Origin: Streptomyces sp. LBL
Lineage (GTDB): Bacteria; Actinomycetota; Actinomycetes; Streptomycetales; Streptomycetaceae
Assembly: GCF_029893585.1 (NCBI RefSeq)
Contig: NZ_JARXYX010000023.1
Span: 62,001 to 126,000 of the forward strand
Reading direction: 5' to 3'
DNA: 64,000 bases
How positions within the stretch are numbered: position 1 is the stretch's first letter; every line of letters begins with the position of its first letter. The position numbers and the translations under genes were made by a program. Under the pieces are notes generated by a model. That model was not told the DNA's origin, did not search any database, and worked only from the letters and a program-made list of their open reading frames with translations. Positions 28,174 through 35,960 of the stretch are shown piece after piece.

Positions 28174-28596
28174 GGTCGGCAACGCTACTCGACAGCCACA
28201 GGTACGCGCGATTCGCCCTCCGACGCCCAGCCCTCCCGGCACCCACCACCCCCCTCACCCGAGGGTCCGCGGCACGTCCCTCCAGCCCTCCCGCCCTACC
28301 CAGCCACCCGCACGCGAGGACCTGCGGCACATCCCTCCAGCCCTCCCCTCGCCCACCACCCCCCTCACCCGAGGGCTCGCGGCACGTCCCTCTTGTTCTG
28401 GAACATGCCTGTTCGGTTGTGGCCGAAGTGTGCCCAACGAGGCGTGGCTATGTACGCGTTTTCCTGGTGCCGTCACCGTCGGTTGCCTACGGTAGTAAAC
28501 GGGAGGTCGCGACTCGTGTACGCAGCGTGTTTGAGTCCCGAACTCCCCTTATCTGTCCGGCAACCCCCGTGACCCGGGGGTGCGAGAGGAGAACTC
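28174..28596. other. Divergent intergenic region nucS / conserved gene
   Basis: This 423-nt gap between divergent genes holds the 28242-28392 repeat and, at 28395-28414, overlapping inverted repeats GTTC-TG-GAAC and GAAC-N6-GTTC. Sequence 28475-28510 (around CGGTAGTAAACGGGAGG) is the least GC-rich part and probably contains the start of the plus-strand transcript, but I cannot assign promoter boxes. Confidence 0.5.
28242..28392. repeat. Direct repeat array, about 55-bp period
   Basis: Two 41-bp copies (28242-28282 and 28352-28392) differ at one or two positions and start with CCCACCACCCCCCTCACCCG. A degenerate third copy between them (about 28315-28345) carries GAGGACCTGCGGCAC followed by CTCCAGCCCTCCC. 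The array is pyrimidine-rich on the plus strand and lies in the intergenic region upstream of nucS. Confidence 0.8.
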
Positions 28597-28989
28597 ATGT
28601 CGCTCGACGTCTCACCGGCCCTACTGGAACAGGCCGAGCGAGGCGAGGTCGACGAAGCTGCCTTCGTCGACTGCGTCCGGACCTCCCTGCCCTACGCATG
28701 GGAGATGATCAGCTCTCTGGTGGCCCAACTGAAGGTCGACGGCGGCTCGTTCGCCGACAACCAGACGCCTCCGCCGGACGAGCAGGCACGCGGCCAGTTA
28801 CTGCGTGCGCTTGCGAGCGACGCGATACGCGGCGCGCTGCAACGGCACTTCGGGGTCAGGCTGGCCTTCCAGAACTGCCACCGCGTGGCCGTCTTCCCGT
28901 TGGACTCCTCTGTCGACGAGACGCTGGCCCGCTTCACCTCGGCGCGCAACCAGTTGTTGAACCAGTCCCCGGAACTTCGGGACTGCTGA
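28597..28989 (+). CDS. Conserved actinomycete protein with a TTA codon
   Basis: The 130-residue acidic protein begins MSLDVSPALLEQAERGEVDE and ends QLLNQSPELRDC. I recognise it as a short conserved streptomycete protein without assigned function; no membrane segment, signal or catalytic motif is visible. GAGAGGAGAACTC precedes ATG 28597. Codon 68 (28798-28800) is TTA, the rare leucine codon read only by the bldA tRNA in Streptomyces. Full expression may therefore depend on bldA and be tied to development. Confidence 0.8.
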   Translation: MSLDVSPALLEQAERGEVDEAAFVDCVRTSLPYAWEMISSLVAQLKVDGGSFADNQTPPPDEQARGQLLRALASDAIRGALQRHFGVRLAFQNCHRVAVFPLDSSVDETLARFTSARNQLLNQSPELRDC

Positions 28990-29086
28990 CGCAGTGAGCG
29001 TCGGTTTGCCGCTCCGTACCCGGGAGGTGCATTGTGTGCCGGAGCGGCAAGTTCCCTGCCGACCAGATGAGTCGGCGGGGGGCGGT

Positions 29087-30115
29087 TCAACCAAGGTGCG
29101 GGACGACTTCGGCACCGAGCCGCCGTACGTTCTCCTCCGTCGCCGCCAGATCTCCCGAACCCTCGACGAGCAGGGCGAAACGGGAGACACCGGTGCGCTC
29201 GCTGGTCGCCGCGAGCCGGTCGGCGCACAGTCGCGGAGGGCCCACCGGGTGCAGCCCGCAGAGCAGTTCGGTGTACGCCAGCGGGTCGCGCATCCCGCGC
29301 TCGCGGCCGTCCACCGTGACATGGGCGCCGAGCCCCTGTTTCAGCCAGCTGGGCATCGCCTTCGTCAGCGTCTCCACCGCGTCCTGGCGCCGGTCCGCGA
29401 TCTGGCAGACGCCCGCCGAGACATGGGCCGCGCCGAGGATCCGCTCCGGCGGATGCCCGCAGACGCGGGCGTGCCTGCGCCACAGGGCGACCATCTCGGC
29501 CTTCTCCTCGTCTCCGGAATGCATCCCGAGCAGCATCGGCAGCCCGCGCTCGGCGGCCAGCCGCACACTCGCCGGTGATGTGCACGCGACGATCACCTCG
29601 GGGCCCGCGGTGTCGGTCAGCGCCTCCGACGGACGGGGGACGACGGGCACTTCGCGGAACGTGAACCGCTCGCCGGAGGCCGCGACCGCCGGTTCCCGCA
29701 GCCAGCGGACCAGCAGATCGAGTGATTCCGGGAACCCCGACTCGTACGCCTCCAGCCCCGTGCCGAAGACCTCCAGGTCGACCCACGGACCGCCGCGCCC
29801 CACACCCAGCGAGAAGCGGCCGCCGCTCGTCAGGTGCAGCAGCGCGGCCTGTTCGCCGAGGGACACGGGGTGGGTGGTGGACAGCACGCTCACGGCCGTG
29901 CCGACGGTGATGCGGCGGGTGCGGCCGAGCAGTAACGCGGCCAGGGTGACTGCCGACGGGCAGGTGCCGTACGGCACGAAGTGGTGCTCGGCCAGCCAGA
30001 CCGCGTCCAGCCCGGCCTCCTCGGCGACCTCCGCCGAGCGGACCGCGCGGTGCAGCGCCTCCCCCTGGCCCTGCCCCGGGAACTGGGCCGCCAATACGAA
30101 ACAACCTACGCGCAT
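29087..30115 (-). CDS. Luciferase-like (LLM class) flavin-dependent oxidoreductase
   Basis: The 342-residue protein is a bacterial luciferase-fold TIM barrel: MRVGCFVLAAQFPGQG, EEAGLDAVWLAEHHFVPYG, LSLGVGRGG-type phosphate loop (here FSLGVGRGGPW), and the C-terminal HPVGPPRLCADRL. Such enzymes use FMN or F420 for monooxygenation or dehydrogenation. The ATG at 30115 follows AGGAAGAGCG; a longer frame to 30595 is antisense to another gene. No partner indicates the substrate. Confidence 0.85.
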   Translation of the reverse strand: MRVGCFVLAAQFPGQGQGEALHRAVRSAEVAEEAGLDAVWLAEHHFVPYGTCPSAVTLAALLLGRTRRITVGTAVSVLSTTHPVSLGEQAALLHLTSGGRFSLGVGRGGPWVDLEVFGTGLEAYESGFPESLDLLVRWLREPAVAASGERFTFREVPVVPRPSEALTDTAGPEVIVACTSPASVRLAAERGLPMLLGMHSGDEEKAEMVALWRRHARVCGHPPERILGAAHVSAGVCQIADRRQDAVETLTKAMPSWLKQGLGAHVTVDGRERGMRDPLAYTELLCGLHPVGPPRLCADRLAATSERTGVSRFALLVEGSGDLAATEENVRRLGAEVVPHLG

Positions 30116-30334
30116 CGCTCTTCCTGCTTCCTTGGCTCCGACAGGAGCTCCCCCACACCGCATAACCGTCCGACACGTGCCGAGGACACGGTCCGGCGAA
30201 GAGATTTGCAGATTGTCTGCAGAATGGGTCCCCCGGAAGGGGGCTTGTGGGGTCGGTTCTCCCCGCGGGCCCCGGCCCGCGCCGCGTAGGCTGGACATGA
30301 GCCCTGCAACCTGAAGAGCCCCGTGAGGTGTCCT

Positions 30335-30667
30335 GTGTCCCCGCGTCGCAACCGACCCAAGGGAACCGACTCGTCCGGCCGCAGTGCCGAGGACGACCGG
30401 CCCCGCAGTTACGGCGGCTGGCAGAGCGTGGAGGACTGGCGGGGCGAGCAGTGGAGCGTACGGAACGTGGCCGGGGCGAGCGCGCAGGGCAAGACGTACC
30501 GCTGCCCGGGCTGCGAGCAGCTCATCCCGGACGGCGTCCCGCACGTGGTGGCCTGGCCGGAGCACTCGGGGGTCGACGAGCGCCGGCACTGGCACAAGGC
30601 GTGCTGGAACGCCAAGGACCGCCGCACCACGCGGGTGCAGCGGCCCCGTAACGCGCCGAGGTTCTGA
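30335..30667 (+). CDS. Small conserved protein with Cys/His cluster
   Basis: The 110-residue basic protein contains YRCPGCEQLIPDG, then HVVAWPEHSG and HWHKACW. The CxxC plus downstream His and Cys residues suggest a small zinc-binding fold of treble-clef type. Relatives in Streptomyces are often labelled ATP/GTP-binding protein without evidence. GTG 30335 has GAGG upstream. The TGA merges into a (GACC)6 tract. Confidence 0.7.
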   Translation: MSPRRNRPKGTDSSGRSAEDDRPRSYGGWQSVEDWRGEQWSVRNVAGASAQGKTYRCPGCEQLIPDGVPHVVAWPEHSGVDERRHWHKACWNAKDRRTTRVQRPRNAPRF

Positions 30668-30689
30668 CCGACCGACCGACCGACCGACC
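30666..30689. repeat. (GACC)6 microsatellite at a stop codon
   Basis: Six perfect GACC tetranucleotides begin within the TGA stop (30665-30667) of the preceding gene. Perfect tetranucleotide runs of this length are unusual in bacterial chromosomes and prone to slippage; because the tract follows the stop, length changes would not alter the protein. Confidence 0.95.
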
Positions 30690-30727
30690 GGACGAACGGC
30701 CGACCGAACCCGAGCTCTCGCAGCGGG

Positions 30728-31597
30728 CTACACGTCCCGCTTCTCCAGCAGCGCGTAGGCGCCGGCGAACGCGGCCGCCGTCACGCCGAAGGCGATCCAC
30801 AGCGGGTCCCAGCCGGAGGGGCCGGACTCGGTGAGGGAGTTGGAGTAGAAGACGCTGAGCTGGTTCGGGATGGAGTACTCGAACAGGGCCTCACGCAGGC
30901 TCTCCAGTGACTGCGAGAACATGAACAGCGCGAGGACCAGCGGGGCCAGCACCAGGCCGATCATGACGGTGATCGCGCCCGCCGAGTGCCGGATGATCGA
31001 GCCGATGACCAGCGAGAGCAGCCCGAGCAGCGCGATGTACAGCGAGATGCCGACCGTGCCTTTCAGCCACTCCTGAGCGGTCGGCTCCTTGGCACCGTCC
31101 AGCAGGGCGACGTCCACGAGGGCGACGACGACGGCCGACGCCAGCGTGACCACGAACGCGACCGCGAAGAACACGATCGCCTTCGCCGCGAGGACCCGGC
31201 CGCGGGAGGGACAGGCGACCATCGTGGTGCGGATCATGCCGGTTCCGTACTCGGAGGCCGTGGTCAGCACGCCGAGCGTGATGACGCACATGCTGCCGAG
31301 CAGCAGCCCGAAGAACCCCAACGACAGCGGGTTCTGGCCCTCCATGTCGCCCGTTTCGGAGCTGGAGGCGACCAGTGCACCGGCCCCCAGCCCGATACCG
31401 ATGACGAGCAGCACGAAGACACCGAGCGTCCACATCGTGGAGCGCACCGACTTGATCTTCGTCCACTCGGAGGCGATCGCATGCCCGAGGTGCGTGCGCA
31501 CCACCGGGATCGGCGAGGTGTACGAGGGGTACGACGGTCCGGGCGCCGCCGGCCGGCTGGGGGCGGCCTGTGGCATCGGGGGCTGCGGGGTACTCAT
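30728..31597 (-). CDS. ABC transporter permease (ABC-2 family), copy 1
   Basis: The 289-residue protein has a Pro-rich cytoplasmic N-terminus (about 1-35), then ASEWTKIKSVRSTMWTLGVF, typical of this actinobacterial permease family, and six membrane helices. Its ATG overlaps the ATPase stop (ATGA). It is paralogous to the permease at 32935-33705, sharing SEWTKI(K/R)SV and YGTGMIRTT/YSTGMIRTS segments. Substrate unknown. Confidence 0.85.
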   Translation of the reverse strand: MSTPQPPMPQAAPSRPAAPGPSYPSYTSPIPVVRTHLGHAIASEWTKIKSVRSTMWTLGVFVLLVIGIGLGAGALVASSSETGDMEGQNPLSLGFFGLLLGSMCVITLGVLTTASEYGTGMIRTTMVACPSRGRVLAAKAIVFFAVAFVVTLASAVVVALVDVALLDGAKEPTAQEWLKGTVGISLYIALLGLLSLVIGSIIRHSAGAITVMIGLVLAPLVLALFMFSQSLESLREALFEYSIPNQLSVFYSNSLTESGPSGWDPLWIAFGVTAAAFAGAYALLEKRDV

Positions 31598-32823
31598 CGG
31601 GCGTCCTCGGGCTCGGTCAGGTCGGAGGCGGGTGCGGAGGGCTGCGGCGCCGCGGACTGCGGGGCCGCCGGCGTCGCCTGCGCGTACGGGTTGGGTGTGC
31701 CGCCCGCGGCGGGAGCCCCGCCGGGCGCGGGCGTGAGGGGCGTCCCGTACGGACCGGCGGCCGGCTGCCCGGGAGCGCCCGGGAAGGGCTGTGCCCCCTG
31801 CTGGGGCGGCGGCGGGGCGTACCAGCCCGTCTGGCCCTGCCCCGGTACCGGCATCGGCGGCTGCACACCCGGCGGCAGCGGCTGCTGGAGGCCCGCCTTC
31901 TCGTCGATGGTCGAGCGGTAGTCGACCGCGCCCTGCGTCATCCGCATGTACGCCTCCTCCAGCGAGGCCTGGTGCGGCGACAGCTCCCACAGGCGTACGT
32001 CGGTGCCGTGCGCGATGTCGCTGATGCGGGGGAGGGGAAGTCCCGTCACGCGCAGCGCGCCGTCCTGCTCCGGCATGACGTGGCCGCCCGCCCCGGTGAG
32101 CGCGGACGACAGCTTCTCGCGCAGTTGCGGCTCGGTGGCGGGCGTCCGCACGCGTGCGAAGTCGGCCGAGTTCGCCGAGATGAACTCCTTGATGTTCATG
32201 TCGGCGAGCAGCTGCCCGCGCCCGATGACGATCAGGTGGTCCGCGGTCACCGCCATCTCGCTCATCAGGTGGGAGGAGACGAAGACGGTACGGCCCTCCG
32301 CCGCGAGCGCCTTCATCAGGTTCCGCACCCAGAGGATGCCCTCGGGGTCGAGCCCGTTGACCGGCTCGTCGAACAGCAGCACCTGGGGGTCGCCGAGCAG
32401 GGCGGCGGCGATGCCGAGCCGCTGTCCCATGCCGAGCGAGAAGCCCCTGGACCGCTTCCTCGCCACGTCCTGGAGGCCGACCACGCCCAGTACCTCGTCG
32501 ACCCGGCGGGCCGGGATGCCGGACAGCTGGGCCAGGCACAGCAGGTGGTTGCGGGCGGCCCGGCCACCGTGGACGGCCTTGGCGTCCAGCAGGGCGCCGA
32601 CCTGGCGGGGGGCGTTGGGCAGCCTGCGATACGGGTAGCCGCCGATCGTCACCTGCCCCGAGGTGGGGTTGTCCAGGCCGAGGATCATCCGCATGGTCGT
32701 CGACTTGCCCGAGCCGTTGGGCCCGAGGAAGCCGGTGACGGCCCCGGGCCGCACCTGGAAGGAGAGGTTGGACACAGCGGTCTTGTCGCCGTAGCGCTTG
32801 GTCAGGCCGACTGCCTCGATCAT
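31594..32823 (-). CDS. ABC transporter ATP-binding protein with Pro/Gly/Gln-rich tail, copy 1
   Basis: This 409-residue ATPase has Walker A GPNGSGKSTTMRMILGLD, signature SLGMGQRLGIAAAL (LGMGQ in place of LSGGQ), Walker B VLLFDEPVNGLDPEG and switch His in FVSSHLMSEM. Residues after about 310 form a low-complexity PPPPQQG/PGAPGQPAAGP tail of 95 residues, absent from copy 2. ATG 32823 gives the standard MIEAVGLTKRYG start. Confidence 0.9.
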   Translation of the reverse strand: MIEAVGLTKRYGDKTAVSNLSFQVRPGAVTGFLGPNGSGKSTTMRMILGLDNPTSGQVTIGGYPYRRLPNAPRQVGALLDAKAVHGGRAARNHLLCLAQLSGIPARRVDEVLGVVGLQDVARKRSRGFSLGMGQRLGIAAALLGDPQVLLFDEPVNGLDPEGILWVRNLMKALAAEGRTVFVSSHLMSEMAVTADHLIVIGRGQLLADMNIKEFISANSADFARVRTPATEPQLREKLSSALTGAGGHVMPEQDGALRVTGLPLPRISDIAHGTDVRLWELSPHQASLEEAYMRMTQGAVDYRSTIDEKAGLQQPLPPGVQPPMPVPGQGQTGWYAPPPPQQGAQPFPGAPGQPAAGPYGTPLTPAPGGAPAAGGTPNPYAQATPAAPQSAAPQPSAPASDLTEPEDAR

Positions 32824-32934
32824 GCTGCGCACCCATCGCAATGGTTCAGGACAGCGGGGCACACGCCCCCGTAAGGGTTAGGAGCTTATCGGGGCGTTGA
32901 CGGTTCCGTTCAAATGAAAGCAAAGCCCGGAGGT

Positions 32935-33705
32935 TCAGGCGTCTCGCTTCCTGAGCAGGACGTAACCACCGATGAGCGCCACGGCCACCCACAGCGCCAT
33001 GATCCCGAGGCCGCCCCAGGGACCGTACGGAGTGTCGTCGTCGAGCGGGGTGACGACCTGCATGATCTTGCTGCCGGCCTGGTCGGGCAGGAAGCGGCCG
33101 ATCTTCTTCGTGGCCGGGACGTTCCCCAGGATGTTGGAGATCAGGAAGAAGAACGGCATCAGGATGCCCAGCGACAGCATCGGCGAGCGCAGCATCGCGG
33201 CGACGCCCATCGAGAACATCGCGATGAGGGCCATGTAGATCCCGCCGCCGATGACCGCCCGCAGCACGCCGGGATCGCCGATCGACGCCTTGTGCTCGCC
33301 GAGCATCGCCTGCCCGAGGAAGAAGGCGACGAAGCTGGTGACGAGGCCCACCGCGAGGGCCAGGCCGGCGGCCACCACGATCTTGCTGACCAGGAAGGTC
33401 GCGCGCTGCGGCACGGCGGCCAGTGAGGTGCGGATCATGCCGGTGCTGTACTCGTTCGACACCACGAGCACGCCGAACACGATCATCGCGAGCTGGCCGA
33501 GGCTCATGCCCGCGAAGCTGATGAAGGTCGGGTCGAAGGAGAGCCGGTCGTTGCGGCTCATGTCGTCGAACTGGTTCTTCGACAGTGCCGAGATCAGCAT
33601 GCCGAGCGCGACGGTGACGACCACGGCCAGCGAGAGCGTCCACACCGTGGACGCCACCGACCGGATCTTGGTCCATTCGGACCGGACGACCTGGATCGCC
33701 GCCAT
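32935..33705 (-). CDS. ABC transporter permease (ABC-2 family), copy 2
   Basis: The 256-residue protein has six membrane helices and shares MAAIQVVRSEWTKIRSVAST and YSTGMIRTSLAAVPQR with copy 1. ATG 33705 lies 2 nt after the stop of the ATPase gene 33708-34664. Together they form a complete exporter; substrate unknown. Confidence 0.85.
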   Translation of the reverse strand: MAAIQVVRSEWTKIRSVASTVWTLSLAVVVTVALGMLISALSKNQFDDMSRNDRLSFDPTFISFAGMSLGQLAMIVFGVLVVSNEYSTGMIRTSLAAVPQRATFLVSKIVVAAGLALAVGLVTSFVAFFLGQAMLGEHKASIGDPGVLRAVIGGGIYMALIAMFSMGVAAMLRSPMLSLGILMPFFFLISNILGNVPATKKIGRFLPDQAGSKIMQVVTPLDDDTPYGPWGGLGIMALWVAVALIGGYVLLRKRDA

Positions 33706-33707
33706 GC

Positions 33708-34664
33708 TCAGTTCCCCTTCCAGCCGTCGCCCCACGGCTGCGGTGCCGCCGAGGGCGCGTCGGAGTGTGCGTGATACTCGACCGACTCCGCGGTGAGCTG
33801 CATGAACGCCTCCTCCAGGGAGGCCTGCTGGGGGCTCAGCTCGTGCAGCACGATGTGGTGCTGCGCGGCCAGCTCACCGATGTACTCCGCCTTGCTGCCG
33901 TCGACCTCCAGCGAACCGTTGCCGGTCTCCACGACGGTGACGCCGACATCGTGCAGCACGTCGAGCAGCCGCTCGCGCTGCGGGGTGCGGATGCGGACGT
34001 ACGACCGCGAGTTCTGCGCGATGAAGTCGGCCATGGAGGTGTCGGCGAGCAGCCGCCCCTGCCCGATGACGACGAGGTGGTCGGCGGTCAGCGCCATCTC
34101 GCTCATCAGGTGGGAGGAGACGAAGACCGTACGGCCCTGCGCGGCCAGCGACTTCATCAGGTTGCGGATCCAGTGGATGCCCTCGGGGTCGAGCCCGTTG
34201 ACCGGCTCGTCGAACATCAGGATCCGCGGGTCGCCGAGCAGCGCGCCGGCGATGCCGAGCCGCTGTCCCATGCCGAGCGAGAACCCCTTGGCCTTCTTCT
34301 TCGCCACCGTGGTGAGCCCGACGGTGTCGAGCACCTCGTGCACCCGCCGCGTCGGGATGCCGTTGCTCTGCGCGAGGCACAGCAGGTGGTGGTAGGCGCT
34401 GCGGCCGCCGTGCATGGCCTTGGCGTCCAGCAGGGCGCCGATGTACGTCAGCGGGTCCTTGAGCTGCTCGTAGTGCTTGCCGTCGATGCGGACGTCCCCC
34501 GCGGTGGGACGGTCGAGGCCGAGCATCATGCGCATCGTCGTCGACTTCCCGGCCCCGTTCGGTCCGAGGAAGCCGGTCACGATGCCCGCTCTGACGCCGA
34601 AGGTCAGGTTGTCGACCGCCACCTTCTCGCCGTACCGCTTGGTCAGCCCCTCGAGCTCGATCAT
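33708..34664 (-). CDS. ABC transporter ATP-binding protein, copy 2
   Basis: This 318-residue ATPase has Walker A GPNGAGKSTTMRMMLGLD, signature SLGMGQRLGIAGAL, Walker B ILMFDEPVNGLDPEG and FVSSHLMSEMALTADHL. It is closely similar to copy 1 through the nucleotide-binding domain but ends soon after the ELSPQQASLEEAFM(Q)L segment. ATG 34664 gives MIELEGLTKRYGEK. Confidence 0.9.
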   Translation of the reverse strand: MIELEGLTKRYGEKVAVDNLTFGVRAGIVTGFLGPNGAGKSTTMRMMLGLDRPTAGDVRIDGKHYEQLKDPLTYIGALLDAKAMHGGRSAYHHLLCLAQSNGIPTRRVHEVLDTVGLTTVAKKKAKGFSLGMGQRLGIAGALLGDPRILMFDEPVNGLDPEGIHWIRNLMKSLAAQGRTVFVSSHLMSEMALTADHLVVIGQGRLLADTSMADFIAQNSRSYVRIRTPQRERLLDVLHDVGVTVVETGNGSLEVDGSKAEYIGELAAQHHIVLHELSPQQASLEEAFMQLTAESVEYHAHSDAPSAAPQPWGDGWKGN

Positions 34665-34757
34665 GCCGACCACGCTAGGACGCGGGATCGGCGAATGCTA
34701 CCCGGGCGGGCAAACGGAGACCGACGAAGTAGTCAACAACCGCAGATCCACGACGAA

Positions 34758-34786
34758 GGCCCACGCTCCCGGAGGGAACGCGGGCC
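34758..34786 (-). terminator. filP terminator
   Basis: A 13-bp stem with two G-T pairs (34758-34770 with 34774-34786) and a 3-nt loop lies 32 nt beyond the filP stop, reading leftward. It isolates filP from the ABC genes on the same strand. Confidence 0.75.
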
Positions 34787-34817
34787 CAGGCCGCACTACT
34801 CGAAACCTCTCACACGG

Positions 34818-35753
34818 TCACCGGGACTGCTGCGCCGGAACACCCCGGGAGATCGGCTCGTCGTCGGCCGGCGAACCGGCCGCGGCCACCGCGGCGCCCG
34901 TGAGCGTGGCGAGCATCTCGCGCACGTTCGTCAGCTGGGCGTTGATGGAGTCGCGGCGGTTGGTGAGAGCCGCCAGCTCCCGCTCGGATTCCGAACGGAT
35001 CCGGTCCGCCTTGGCGTTGGCGTCGGCCACGATGTCCTCGGCCTGGCGCTGCGCCGTCTCGACGGTCTGGCGGGCGCGGCGCTCGGCGTCCGTGCGCAGC
35101 TTCTCCGCCTCCAGGCGCAGCTGCTCCGCGCGGTGCTCGATCTCCGCGAGACGCTTCTCCGCCTTCTGCTGACGGGACGCCAGGTCGCGCTCGGACTGCT
35201 CGCGGCGCTTGGCCAGGTTCGTCTCGAAGTCGGCGGCGGCCTGCGCGGCCTTCGCGCGGGTCTCCTCGAAGAGGGCGTCGGCCTCCTCACGCTTGGACTG
35301 CGCGTCCTTCTGAGCCTCGGAACGCAGCTGCGAGGCGTCGCTCTTCGCCTTCTCGATGACCCGGACGCCCTCGTCCTCGGCCTTGGCCTTGCGCTCCGCA
35401 GCGAACGACTCCGCGTCGTTGCGGACCTGCTGCGCCGCCGACTCGGCGAGCTCGCGGTGCTGCTCGGCCGCGCGCCGGGCCTCCTCGCGCAGATCCTTGG
35501 CCTCTTCCTCGGCGAGGCGGAGGATCTTCTCGACCCGTGCGCCGAGACCGGCGTACGACGGCTCGGCGTCGGTCATCTGAGCCTGGGCGTTCTGCGTCTC
35601 GAGGTGGAGCTCCTCGATGCGCTTTTCCAGAGCGGTGATGCGGGCCAGAGCGCTGTCGCGGTCGGAGACGAGCTTCGAGATGCGTTCGTCCACCTGCGCG
35701 CGGTCGTACCCACGCCGCACAAGCTCGAAGCCGTAGGGGGAAGTGTCGCTCAT
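34818..35753 (-). CDS. filP: Filament-forming coiled-coil cytoskeletal protein FilP
   Basis: The 311-residue protein is almost wholly alpha-helical coiled coil, rich in Glu, Ala, Arg, Gln and Lys. It has a short N-terminal region (MSDTSPYGFELVRRGYDRAQVDERI, DivIVA-like in style) and a flexible C-terminus. In S. coelicolor FilP forms intermediate-filament-like networks at growing tips, interacts with DivIVA and gives hyphae rigidity. It lies directly downstream of scy, the arrangement known from streptomycetes. Its own promoter probably lies in the 207-nt gap 35754-35960. Confidence 0.92.
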   Translation of the reverse strand: MSDTSPYGFELVRRGYDRAQVDERISKLVSDRDSALARITALEKRIEELHLETQNAQAQMTDAEPSYAGLGARVEKILRLAEEEAKDLREEARRAAEQHRELAESAAQQVRNDAESFAAERKAKAEDEGVRVIEKAKSDASQLRSEAQKDAQSKREEADALFEETRAKAAQAAADFETNLAKRREQSERDLASRQQKAEKRLAEIEHRAEQLRLEAEKLRTDAERRARQTVETAQRQAEDIVADANAKADRIRSESERELAALTNRRDSINAQLTNVREMLATLTGAAVAAAGSPADDEPISRGVPAQQSR

Positions 35754-35960
35754 GGGGTTCCTGTCGACTGAGACCGGTGAGGTGATAGGGGGAATCCTAG
35801 GGGCCGAAGCGGTGTGTCATCGAGCGGATACGCGTTTGATCTGGAGAATGAGACCCCTTTTGGGTGGTTGACCGTAGGACGACTTGCCAAAGACCTGGGC
35901 AAAGGCCCCAGAAGGCACCGGAATTCGGCCTTAGTTCTAGCTGCCGGAAGGGTCTCCGCG

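Noticed and set aside
28395..28414. LexA (SOS) box near nucS
   Set aside because: The GAAC and GTTC half-sites are separated by 6 nt; the actinobacterial LexA site needs 4.
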